Below, in pieces: positions 16,086-24,863 of a stretch of DNA of 64,000 nt. The DNA lies in NCBI RefSeq assembly GCF_900119895.1, contig NZ_FQLR01000004.1, positions 930,001 to 994,000 on the forward strand, read 5' to 3'. The notes beneath the pieces were generated by a model. The model did no database searches and was not told the DNA's origin. It worked only from the letters and a program-made list of their open reading frames with translations. The position numbers and the translations under genes are program-made. The stretch's first letter is position 1. The number at the start of each line of letters is the position of its first letter. Source of the DNA: Collinsella phocaeensis. GTDB lineage: Bacteria > Actinomycetota > Coriobacteriia > Coriobacteriales > Coriobacteriaceae.

Positions 16086-18115
16086 ATGCTGAACCCCGAA
16101 GAGAATTTCGGGGGGGGGTCGTTCAATGCGGCTCTTCCCTTGAGAAGGTAGACCTGCGGACGGCGGATATCGCCGCGGAGAACGTTGCCAAGCTGGCGGA
16201 GCTGTTTCCGGATATCGTGACCGAGGTGTTGGACGAGGACGGCAGCGTACGTCATAGCATTGACGTCGAGGCGCTCAAGGCTCACGTGGGCGATATCGCC
16301 GAGGACAAGCGCGAGCGCTACCAGTTCACCTGGCCCGGCAAGCAGAAGGCCCGCGCCGAGGCGATTCGCCCTATCGACAAGACCATGCGCCCCTGCGTGG
16401 ATGAGAGCGTTAACTGGGACACCACGGAGAACCTCTACATCGAGGGCGATAACCTCGACGCCCTGAAGATCCTGCGCGAGACCTACGCCGGCAAGATCAA
16501 GATGATCTACATCGATCCGCCGTATAACACCGGTCATGACTTCGTGTACAACGACACTTTTGCCCACACTGCCGAGGAGGAGCGTGCCGAGAGCGGTGCC
16601 TTCGACGAGGATGGTAACGTCCTCGATGCCGCTTACAAGGTGAATAACGAGTCCAACGGTAAGTTCCACTCCGACTGGTGCTCGATGATGTACCCCCGGC
16701 TTGTGTTGGCAAGGGATCTGCTGAGCGAGGATGGCGTCATCTTCATTTCGATTGATGACAACGAAGTGTGGAATGCCAAAAGAATCATGGATGAGGTCTT
16801 TGGCCAAGGGTTCTTTATTTCCTGTATTGCTGCTCTCAATAATCCAAGGGGCAGAAATCAAGACAAATACGTTGCAACCTGCCATGAGTCTTTGCTTATT
16901 TTTTCGAAACGAAGTCTTGAACCGGGCGCGGTTTCAATTCGAAAAACCGATGAGGAAGTGGCTGCCGATTATCCAGAAATCGAAAACGGCAGAAGATACC
17001 GACTGCTTGAGTTGAGGAACACTCACCGTTCGTTTGGGAAGTTTAACAGGCCCAATTTATACTACCCGCTTTATGTCTCTGAGAACGGGCTTGTGTCCAT
17101 TGATGATGACCCGGATTTAATTCCTGTTTATCCAATATGGCCCGATGGCTTTGAGGGTTGTTGGACGTGGGGCAAGGAGAAGTCGCGGCAGGAAATTTCA
17201 GATTTGGTCGCGCGTCAAGTCGGTGATTGCTGGAAAATATATCGGAAGGCCTGGGCTACTTCCGATGACGGTAAAAATGTATTCAAGCAGGTAAAATCAC
17301 TTTGGTCGGATTTGGAGATAACGACCGATAAGGGCCAGGCAGATTTTAATTCCCTGTTTGATGCGAAGGACAAACTTTTCCAGTCGCCAAAATCTGTTGC
17401 ACTTTTGTCTAGATGTATTCAAATGGGAGGTTTGGACAGTTCTATCGTTCTCGACTTCTTTTCCGGCTCGGCCACGACTGCTCACGCTGTTATGCAGCTC
17501 AACGCCGAGGACGGCGGTAGCCGCAAGTTCATCATGGTGCAGCTGCCCGAGGTGTGCGACGAGAAGTCCGAGGCCGCCAAAGCCGGCTACAAGAACATCT
17601 GCGAGATTGGCAAGGAGCGCATCCGCCGCGCGGGTGCCAAGATCGCATCCGAGGTGGAGGAGTCCAACGCGCAGCTTAAGCTCGGCGAGGAGCCTAAGCG
17701 CGTGCCTGATATCGGCTTCCGTGTGCTCAAGATCGACTCGTCCAACTTCGAAGATGTCCAGCGCACGCCCGACACGCTGTGCCAAGACGCGCTCTTCAGC
17801 CTAGCGGACAACGTCAAGCCCGGTCGCACGCCGGAGGATATCCTCTTCCAGCTGTTTCCCAAGCTGGAGATCCCCTACACCGCGCGCATCGACTCGTTCG
17901 ACATCTGCGGCAAGACCGTCTACTCCGTGGACGACGACACGCTGGTTGCGTGCTTCGACTGCGAGGTGCCCGAGGACGTTGTTCGTGCTATGGCGCAGCG
18001 CGAGCCCGCGTGGGCGGTTCTGCGGGACGCGTCCTTCACGGGCGACGACGCGCTGGCCAACTTCGAGGAGATCTTCAAGACGTTAAGCCCCGAGACCAAG
18101 ACCCGGGTGGTGTAA
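16086..18115 (+). CDS. mod: Type III restriction-modification methyltransferase (Mod), phase-variable start, out of frame as assembled
   Basis: N6-adenine DNA methyltransferase that sets the specificity of a type III system. Beta-class order: catalytic DPPYNTG (16517-16537) precedes the AdoMet motif FSGSATTAHAVM (about 17460-17495). Between them, roughly 16780-17440 is distinctly AT-rich and forms the target-recognition domain. ATG 16086 has GAGGAG 6 bases upstream and a promoter behind it. It reads MLNPEENFGGG into a run of nine G (16110-16118), then meets a stop at 16149. Ten (or seven) G would join it to the long frame (VVQCGSSLEKVDLRTADIA). The GTG at 16031 is in frame now but lacks a ribosome site and precedes the predicted transcript start. 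So the gene is probably switched off in this sequence. Confidence 0.9.
16110..16118 (+). repeat. G9 homopolymer tract in the mod 5' end
   Basis: Nine consecutive G at codons 9-11 of mod. Slipped-strand length change here would switch mod on or off. Length could also be a sequencing artefact. Confidence 0.8.
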
Positions 18116-18128
18116 GGGGGTGTCGAAT

Positions 18129-18407
18129 CTAATCGATGAAGTGAAGGTTCTCGGAGCCGAACGTCTCGCACCAAGCCTTGCAGATGCGCTGATGATTCAG
18201 CGTGATGGCCTTGGCAAGCTTATTCAGATCCTTGGACGGAATGTCGCTCGTGTTGCTTGCGAGCTGGCATCCGCCATCGGAGAGCAGCCAGAATTTCGTG
18301 GCGTTTTTCTCCGGGCGCTTGACCGTTACATGAATATGAACGGGCTCGGCATCTTCCCCGGTCCAGAAGTAGAGAAGGTACCGGCCAAAAGTAAAAACTT
18401 GCGGCAT
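18129..18407 (-). CDS. DUF4160 family protein
   Basis: 92 residues matching DUF4160: FGRYLLYFWTGEDAEPVHIHV, then ATKFWL, then the C-terminal pattern LNKLAKAITLNHQRICKAWCETFG. DUF4160 genes are typically paired with another small gene and have been suggested as toxin-antitoxin components; no function is proven. Its start codon overlaps the stop of the upstream small gene by one base (TAATG), implying translational coupling. It lies antisense to, and between, mod and res. Confidence 0.82.
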   Translation of the reverse strand: MPQVFTFGRYLLYFWTGEDAEPVHIHVTVKRPEKNATKFWLLSDGGCQLASNTSDIPSKDLNKLAKAITLNHQRICKAWCETFGSENLHFID

Positions 18408-18670
18408 TACGCGGTCAGCCTCTCATCGTACGGGGCTTCGGAAAGCTCGAAGATGAGGGGCGCGTTGTCGCGGAGGAACTCTTTGAGGTCGGAGAGCTCA
18501 TCGTCCGTGAAGCCGTCTACGCCCGTCCAACGGTATACGGGCATGAGGCAGTGCGCCTCGTCAAATCCACCGTCACGAGGGCGCTCTACGGCAATTCTGA
18601 TGGTGCCGTCGTCTTGAAGGTTCGAATAGGCGATACAAGTTCCGTCGGGAAACTCAGCGTAATTCCACAT
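18407..18670 (-). CDS. Small hypothetical protein, partner of the DUF4160 gene
   Basis: 87 residues; no family recognised. It begins MWNYAEFPDGTCIAYSN and has an acidic C-terminal half (DDELSDLKEFLRDNAPLIFEL). ATG 18670 was chosen because GGAGG lies 8 bases upstream. Coupled to the DUF4160 gene by a TAATG overlap, so the two are co-translated. An antitoxin or binding partner is a guess from the arrangement. Confidence 0.7.
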   Translation of the reverse strand: MWNYAEFPDGTCIAYSNLQDDGTIRIAVERPRDGGFDEAHCLMPVYRWTGVDGFTDDELSDLKEFLRDNAPLIFELSEAPYDERLTA

Positions 18671-18748
18671 GTACTTTGACCTCCACTTTGCTCTTCGTTC
18701 ATCAAGTTCATTGTACCCAACGGGTTCAACAGGCAGATTGGCTCTTTC

Positions 18749-21700
18749 ATGGAATTCAAGTTTACCGTCCTCGATTACCAGACGCGTGCGGCCGATGCCG
18801 TGGTGAAGGTCTTCGACGGCCAGCCAAAGATCGAGGCGCAGTCCTACCTGCGCGATGTGGGTACGGGCTCCGTCGACAAGCGCGGCCAGGGGACGCTCGG
18901 CATCATCGACTCCGCCGACGGTGCAGTGACCGATGACGGCTCGGGCTTTCGCAACGCCCCGCTGCGCCTGTCCGGCTCCGACTTGCTCGACAACGTGAAG
19001 AAGTCCCAGCGCAAGAACGGCGTCCCCGTCTCCGCCGAGCTGCACCACGACCTGGGCGCTGTGGAGCTCGACGTGGAGATGGAGACGGGTACCGGTAAGA
19101 CCTACGTCTACACCGAGACCATGTTCGAGCTCAACGCGCGCTACGGCTGGTCCAAGTTCATCATCGTGGTGCCGAGCGTCGCCATCCGCGAGGGCGTGGC
19201 CAAGTCGCTCCAGATTACGGCCAAGCACTTCCACGAGCGCTACGGCAAGCAGCTGTGGGCCTTCGTGTACAACTCGAGTCGCTTAAACGAGATCGATTCT
19301 TTCGCCAGCCGTGCAGACATCTCCGTCATGGTCATCAACATGCAGGCGTTCAACGCCTTCGACGCGTCCAAGAACAAGGAGGGCCGCGGCGGCGACAAGA
19401 CGGCGCGCATCATGTTCTCCGAGCGCGACGACTTCGGCAGCCGACGTCCCATCGACGTGCTCTCCGCCACCAACCCCATCCTCATCATCGACGAGCCGCA
19501 GAAGATGGGTAAGAAGACGGGTGCCACGCGCAAGGCCATGCAGCAGTTCAACCCGCCGTTTTCCCTCAACTACTCCGCCACGCACAAGGAGCGCCACAAC
19601 GCGGTGTTCGCCCTCGATCCGCTGGATGCCTACAACGAGCGCCTGGTCAAGCGCATCGAGGTCAAGGGCATCGAGATGGTGGGTATGCGCGGTACGGACG
19701 GCTACGTGTACCTGCAGGACATCCATGTGAGCCCCACGCGGCCCCCGCGCGCGGTGATCGAGTTCACCCAGCAGCTCAAAAGCGGCTCGCTCAAGCGCAC
19801 GACGCGCACCTTCGATGAGCTGGACAACATCTACCAAGCCTCGGGCGAGCTCGAGACCTACGCGCACGGCTACCGCATCTTGCGCATCGTGCCGGACCAG
19901 AACGGCCAGACCGGCTATGTGGAGTTCGACAACCACGAGCGGCTCTATCGCGGCCAGGTGGCCAACGATGCTGCAGAGGAGGATCTGCGCCGCATCCAGA
20001 TTCGCGAGACCATCGCGTCGCACCTGCAAAAGGAGGAGGTGCTGTTCCGCCAGGGGATCAAGTGCCTCTCGCTCTTCTTTATCGACGAGGTGGCCAAGTA
20101 CCGCGTGTATAACGAGGACGGCAACGAGGGCGTGGGGGAGTACGGCCGCATCTTCGAGGAGGAGTACGCTCGCGCCATCGCCGAGCGCACGGCTGCGCCC
20201 ACGCTCGACGACGCGTACGACCCGGCGTACCTGCGCTACCTGCGGAGCTTCGATGCGCATGAGGTCCACAAGGGATACTTCTCCATCGACAAGAAGGGGC
20301 GGGCATGCAACAGCAAGCTCAAGCGCGGCAGCGAGTTCGCCGAGGGCGAGGACGCCGTGGCCGCCTACGACCTCATCCTCAAGAACAAGGAGCGCTTGCT
20401 CTCCTTTGAGGAGCCGTGCCGGTTCATCTTCTCGCACTCCGCCTTGCGCGAGGGCTGGGACAACCCCAACGTGTTCCAGATCTGCACGCTCAAGAGCTCA
20501 GGAGACTCCGATATCTCCAAGCGCCAGGAGGTCGGCCGCGGCCTGCGCCTGTGCGTGGACCAAAACGGCACGCGCCAGGATGCGGCGCTGCTGGGGCGCG
20601 ACGGCGTGCATGCGGTCAACCTGCTCACGGTGATCGCCTCGGAGGGATACGACAGCTTTGTGAAGTCCCTGCAGACCGAGACCGCCAACGAGCTGCGCGA
20701 GCGCCCGCGCCGGGTGGAGCACAAGCTGTTCGAGGGCGCGGTGGTGAGCGACGGTGCGACCGAGTACACCCTTACCGCGGCCGACGCCGACGACATCATG
20801 TATGCCCTGGTGCGCGGCGGCTTCGTGGATGCGCATGGCAAGCTCACGGATGCCTTCAGCGAGGGCTGCATGGAGCATTTGCCCGACGGCAGCATCCCCG
20901 AGCATCTGGATGGCTTCTTGCCGCAGATCGAGCGCATCGTGCGCAGCGCGGAGGATTCGAGCATCAAGATTCAAAACGGCTTCGAGGTCAAGGTTGCTGC
21001 GAACAAGCTCAACGATAACTTCCATAAGCGGGAGTTCCAGCAGCTGTGGGCGCGCATCAACCATAAGCATGCCTACACGGTGGAGTTCGATTCCGAGGAG
21101 CTGCGTCGAAACGCCGTGGCAAACATCAACGCCAACCTCTCCGTGTCGACACCCCGCTATAGGCTCAAGCAGGGTTTGCAACGCGCTGAGGCGACGCGCG
21201 AGCAACTCGAGGGCTCTGATGGCTTTACCGGTGCCGTGTCGCACGCGCTCGCAGTCGATGCCGGCGCCGTGTCGAATGTGGCGTATGACCTGGTGGGCGA
21301 GGTGGCCGATCATGCGCGTATCACGCGCAGTAGCGCGGCGAGCATCCTGGCGGGCATCGCGCCGGATCGGTTCGCCATGTTCCGCGTGAATCCCGAGGAA
21401 TTCATCGTCAAGACGGCTACTCTCATCGTTGACGAGAAGGCGCGCATGGTGGTGGAGCACATTCGCTACAACCGCGTGGCGGGCGAGTACGACGCCGCGG
21501 AGATTTTTGCCGAGGACATGCCCGAGGGCTTGTCGCGAGCGCTGCTCACTTCGAGCAAGGGCGTGCAGGACTGGACGGTCCTCGACAGCGATATCGAGCG
21601 GAAGTTCGCCCGGGACCTCGAGGAGTCGGCCGACGTGTGCGCCTTCGCGCACCTACCGCGCTCGTTTAAGATTCCCACGCCGGTCGGTGACTACGCGCCC

Positions 21701-21910
21701 GACTGGGCCATCGCCTTCAACGAGGGATCGGTGAAGCATATCTTCTTCGTGGCGGAGACCAAGGGGTCGCTGCAGTCCCTCAACCTCAAGGGAGTCGAGA
21801 AGGCGAAGATCAGGTGCGCTCGCAAGCTCTTTGAGCAGCTGGGCGAGGACGACGTGCGCTACGACTTCGTGAGCGCCTACGAGGAGTTGATGGACAAGGT
21901 GATGCGGTAG
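18749..21910 (+). CDS. res: Type III restriction endonuclease subunit (Res), DEAD-family helicase-nuclease
   Basis: 1053-residue ATP-dependent restriction subunit that works with Mod. Walker A is in METGTGKTYVYTE (near residue 113), the Walker B/DExx box in ILIIDEPQKMG (near 246), and later helicase motifs in FIFSHSALREGWDNPNVFQ and QEVGRGLRL. Near the C-terminus the nuclease signature PD...ExK is intact in APDWAIAF...VAETKGS (near residues 978-1003). It is 633 bp after mod, separated by the antisense DUF4160 pair, so it may have its own promoter. If mod is off, Res alone is expected to be inactive because cleavage needs Mod. Confidence 0.94.
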   Translation: MEFKFTVLDYQTRAADAVVKVFDGQPKIEAQSYLRDVGTGSVDKRGQGTLGIIDSADGAVTDDGSGFRNAPLRLSGSDLLDNVKKSQRKNGVPVSAELHHDLGAVELDVEMETGTGKTYVYTETMFELNARYGWSKFIIVVPSVAIREGVAKSLQITAKHFHERYGKQLWAFVYNSSRLNEIDSFASRADISVMVINMQAFNAFDASKNKEGRGGDKTARIMFSERDDFGSRRPIDVLSATNPILIIDEPQKMGKKTGATRKAMQQFNPPFSLNYSATHKERHNAVFALDPLDAYNERLVKRIEVKGIEMVGMRGTDGYVYLQDIHVSPTRPPRAVIEFTQQLKSGSLKRTTRTFDELDNIYQASGELETYAHGYRILRIVPDQNGQTGYVEFDNHERLYRGQVANDAAEEDLRRIQIRETIASHLQKEEVLFRQGIKCLSLFFIDEVAKYRVYNEDGNEGVGEYGRIFEEEYARAIAERTAAPTLDDAYDPAYLRYLRSFDAHEVHKGYFSIDKKGRACNSKLKRGSEFAEGEDAVAAYDLILKNKERLLSFEEPCRFIFSHSALREGWDNPNVFQICTLKSSGDSDISKRQEVGRGLRLCVDQNGTRQDAALLGRDGVHAVNLLTVIASEGYDSFVKSLQTETANELRERPRRVEHKLFEGAVVSDGATEYTLTAADADDIMYALVRGGFVDAHGKLTDAFSEGCMEHLPDGSIPEHLDGFLPQIERIVRSAEDSSIKIQNGFEVKVAANKLNDNFHKREFQQLWARINHKHAYTVEFDSEELRRNAVANINANLSVSTPRYRLKQGLQRAEATREQLEGSDGFTGAVSHALAVDAGAVSNVAYDLVGEVADHARITRSSAASILAGIAPDRFAMFRVNPEEFIVKTATLIVDEKARMVVEHIRYNRVAGEYDAAEIFAEDMPEGLSRALLTSSKGVQDWTVLDSDIERKFARDLEESADVCAFAHLPRSFKIPTPVGDYAPDWAIAFNEGSVKHIFFVAETKGSLQSLNLKGVEKAKIRCARKLFEQLGEDDVRYDFVSAYEELMDKVMR

Positions 21911-22144
21911 AACATTGGAGTGCTTCGTTGGGATTGAAATCCAACGGGCAACATCTCTCCCTCTATCCTAGGAGCAGCGCCTTGTGTTTGCGACTCAATC
22001 AAGGGGCAAGGGAGTCCGAAGGCCCATGCTCATCTATAGTTCCTTGTCACCATTTCACGAACGTCTCGTTGCCCCTTTGGGGTGTTACAATTCTCCGGTC
22101 GGTCGTTTGGCCGAAGTAAAGTCCAATACAGGGAGGCAGGCACC

Positions 22145-22741
22145 GTGCCGCAAGAGTTCTATCTCGTCCGCCATGGGCAGACGATGTTCAACGAGAAGCG
22201 CGTGATCCAGGGTTGGTGTGATGCTCCGCTCACCGAGCTCGGGCGTGAACAGGCCGCTCGAATCGGTCGGTACTTTGCCCTGCGGGGCATAACGTTTGAC
22301 GCTGCCTTCACCTCTACGCTCACGCGTACGCAGCAGACGATCGAGTACATCGTAGACATGCCGTACGAGCGCATTGAGGGCCTGCGCGAATGGGGATTCG
22401 GTGCCTTCGAGGGCGAGCGCGTGAGCCTTATGCCGGCGTTCCCTTGGGGAGATTTCTTCGTGCCCTACGGCGGTGAGGCGCAGCTCGATGTTCGGGAGCG
22501 CGTCTGCACGGCGATGGAGGAGATCATGGGGCGCGTGCAGGGCGAGCGCGTGCTGGCGGTCAGCCACGGCTCCGCTTGCCGCGAGTTCCTTACGCGCTGG
22601 GCGCCCGACCGCGGATACGGTCACGGGCATGTTCCCGGCAATTGCAGCATCATGCGGTTCGTGTATGAAGATGGCGCCTTTGCGCTTCAAGATGTGCTCG
22701 AGCAGGTTGATATCGCCGCCGCCCTGGGCGAGGAGCTGTAG
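22145..22741 (+). CDS. Histidine phosphatase family protein (phosphoglycerate mutase-like)
   Basis: 198-residue cytoplasmic phosphatase. The catalytic RHG is in YLVRHGQTMFNEKRVIQG at residues 7-24, the second arginine in FTSTLTRTQQT, and the second histidine in LAVSHGSACREFL. Family members dephosphorylate sugar phosphates, nucleotides or cofactor precursors such as alpha-ribazole phosphate; the substrate is not evident. The GTG start follows GGAGG by 8 bases. A TACAAT -10-like box at 22086-22091 may be its promoter. Confidence 0.88.
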   Translation: MPQEFYLVRHGQTMFNEKRVIQGWCDAPLTELGREQAARIGRYFALRGITFDAAFTSTLTRTQQTIEYIVDMPYERIEGLREWGFGAFEGERVSLMPAFPWGDFFVPYGGEAQLDVRERVCTAMEEIMGRVQGERVLAVSHGSACREFLTRWAPDRGYGHGHVPGNCSIMRFVYEDGAFALQDVLEQVDIAAALGEEL

Positions 22742-22996
22742 GCCATCCCTTTCGCTGAAGGGTCTGTCGGATGTGGATCCGAGGTGCGGATCGAACATTA
22801 TTCGCGACCCGTTGTGTCCATGGAGCCTGCGTGTCCGGCCAGAATGTGCATAGAGGTGCGCGTAAAGGTTGCCTACGATTGGATACCCGCACGCGGGCGT
22901 GCAAGTTGGTGCCTGATGGGATGCTATCGCGGGCTCACCCTTGAAAAGCTACACCTAATGACAAAAGGGTATTATAAATAAACGAAATTGGCTGAG
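22742..22996. other. Intergenic stretch, no gene seen
   Basis: Nothing recognisable between the phosphatase gene and the 178-bp inverted-repeat element; the last 60 bases are AT-rich. Confidence 0.4.
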
Positions 22997-23174
22997 GGTG
23001 GCATGGAATAGCGCCGAGTCGGTATCGAGTGCCCCTCCATCACGTTATAGAGCAATATAAAACATTGTGCTAACCGCCATCTGACTCTAGTTGTGCGGCA
23101 GATTGCCCGTGTGGAGCGCGATGCAAGGCGTTAGAGCTCGCCCCGGTACCGACTCGACGCAATTTCATGCCACC
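22997..23174. repeat. 178-bp element with ~33-bp imperfect terminal inverted repeats
   Basis: The left end GGTGGCATGGAATAGCGC (from 22997, arm to 23029) and the right end ...GCGTCAAG-type complement (23137-23174, minus strand GGTGGCATGAAATTGCGT) match at about 27 of 33 positions through CGAGTCGGTA. The interior is AT-rich and codes for nothing evident. MITE-like or a structured RNA gene. Confidence 0.55.
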
Positions 23175-23238
23175 TTCGCCGCTTCACACTAAAATATAAC
23201 CCACCCCAGGCGGATCGAGAGGGGATTTTTGGGAAAAC

Positions 23239-23269
23239 GATGGGTCCAGCAGGCGACGCTGGACCCATC
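23239..23269 (-). terminator. Hairpin terminator of the DUF1015 gene
   Basis: GATGGGTCCAGC and GCTGGACCCATC form a perfect 12-bp stem with a 7-base loop; on the minus strand it is followed by GTTTTCCC. It lies about 90 bp past the DUF1015 stop. Confidence 0.7.
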
Positions 23270-23356
23270 ACGGCTTGTCCGCATGGTCGCATCCGACGCG
23301 ATGGCGGGTTGGGACCGCAACAGCTAGACCGCTGTGCGGTCAACGAACATCATTCG

Positions 23357-24613
23357 CTACCGCTTGGGGGCGATGCGGTGAATGAACAGGCCGCTGCGGA
23401 GCTTGGGCTCGAACCACGTGGACTTGGGGGGCATGAGCAGGTCGGCGTCGGCGACGTCGAGCAGCTGCCCGACGGAGGTCGCGCACATGGAGAACGCGAC
23501 GCCGTCTGTGCCTGCGCGGCGCTCGAGCTCCTCGGTCCCGCGGATTCCGCCGACGAAGTCGATGCGTGCGTCGTTGCGCACGTCGCCGATGCCCAGGATC
23601 GGCTCGAGCACATGTTTTTGCAACAAGGTCACGTCGAGCACGGCCACGGGGTCGACGGCGCCGCGCACCAGGTCTTCCGAGGCGTCCAGCGTATACCACG
23701 TACCCTCGCAATACATTCCCATGCGGCCGGGGGCTTGCGGCTCGACCGGCCCGTCGGCGCGCTCGACGGCAAATCCTGCCTGGCGGACGCGCTCGCATAG
23801 TTCGTTTGCCGTCATGCCGCGGCGGTCCGCAACGACGCGGTTGTAGGGAAGGATGGTGAGCTGGCTCGCGGGGAACAGCACGGCGAGGAAGAAGTTGAAG
23901 GGCTCCTTGCCGGTGAAGGTGCCCGCTGCGCGAGCGGCGTCCCGTTGCTCTCGGGCGACCCGCATGGCGCTCGCCGTGCGGTGGTGCCCGTCGGCGATGT
24001 AGGCGCACGGAACCTGGTCGAGCATGGCGCCGATGGCCTCGACGGCCTCGGCGCGCACGACCTCCCAGACGCGCTGGCGCACGCCCTCGCCGTCGGTGAA
24101 GTCGTAGAGCGGCGAAGCGGTCTTGGCGGCTTCGATGATCATATCGAGCACGGGCTGGTCGCGATACGTGAGGAAGATGGGGCCCGTTTGGCATCCGATC
24201 GCGCGGATGTGCTCGATACGGTCGCGCTCCTTGTCTTCGCGGGTGAGCTCGTGACGCTTGATGATGCCCTGCTCGTACTCGTCAACCGAGCACACGCACG
24301 TGATGCCGGTCTGAACACGGCCCTGCCAAGAGAGCTCGTAGATATAGTAGGCGCGGTTTCCGTCCTCGATGTACACGCCGTCATCGATGCGTCGCCTCAA
24401 GAGCTCCGCGCCGCGCCTGTAGACCTCGGGCGCGTACATGTCCTGCTCGGGGCCGAACTGCGTTTCGGGCCGATCGATGTTGAGGAACGAGAGCGGATGG
24501 GCCTCCGCGTACGCCGCTGCCTCGGCGCGGTCGAAGACGTCGTAGGGTAGGGCGGCGACATCGGCCGCATGCTCGGGAACGGGTCGTATACAGGGAAAGG
24601 GCAATGCCTTCAT
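23357..24613 (-). CDS. DUF1015 family protein (possible serine kinase-like)
   Basis: 418-residue cytoplasmic protein of the DUF1015 family. The most conserved stretch is YIADGHHRTASAMRVA (near residue 211), a DGHHR motif shared with ParB-like free-serine kinases such as archaeal SerK. DUF1015 genes are commonly found beside serA and serC, and here serA and serC lie close by on the same strand, separated only by an AEC transporter gene on the other strand. That supports a role in serine/phosphoserine metabolism, but the activity is inferred. Start preceded by GAGAGGA. Confidence 0.85.
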   Translation of the reverse strand: MKALPFPCIRPVPEHAADVAALPYDVFDRAEAAAYAEAHPLSFLNIDRPETQFGPEQDMYAPEVYRRGAELLRRRIDDGVYIEDGNRAYYIYELSWQGRVQTGITCVCSVDEYEQGIIKRHELTREDKERDRIEHIRAIGCQTGPIFLTYRDQPVLDMIIEAAKTASPLYDFTDGEGVRQRVWEVVRAEAVEAIGAMLDQVPCAYIADGHHRTASAMRVAREQRDAARAAGTFTGKEPFNFFLAVLFPASQLTILPYNRVVADRRGMTANELCERVRQAGFAVERADGPVEPQAPGRMGMYCEGTWYTLDASEDLVRGAVDPVAVLDVTLLQKHVLEPILGIGDVRNDARIDFVGGIRGTEELERRAGTDGVAFSMCATSVGQLLDVADADLLMPPKSTWFEPKLRSGLFIHRIAPKR

Positions 24614-24863
24614 GCGGGGGTCCTCTCTTCGGGGTCCTGGGTTCGCGCATATCCATTGTACGCGCGTCGCGTCGCGCGGTCGGCGGGGGGGCCGCGCTGT
24701 CGCGCGGACGCAACAAAGGCCGCATGCCCGCTCGCCGGCCTCGAATCGCCCTCGCCGTCATGGAGCCTGACGGCCCGTCGTCGCATCGGCTCGAATCACT
24801 GCATGCCGCCGCGGAGTGCTACCATGCTGGGGTTCACCAAGACGAGAGGATACGGACGCGCGC

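Noticed and set aside
22995-23020. T-box antiterminator-like AGGGTGGCA
   Set aside because: Only the first few bases match, no specifier stem or aminoacyl-tRNA or amino-acid gene follows, and the sequence is one arm of an inverted-repeat element.
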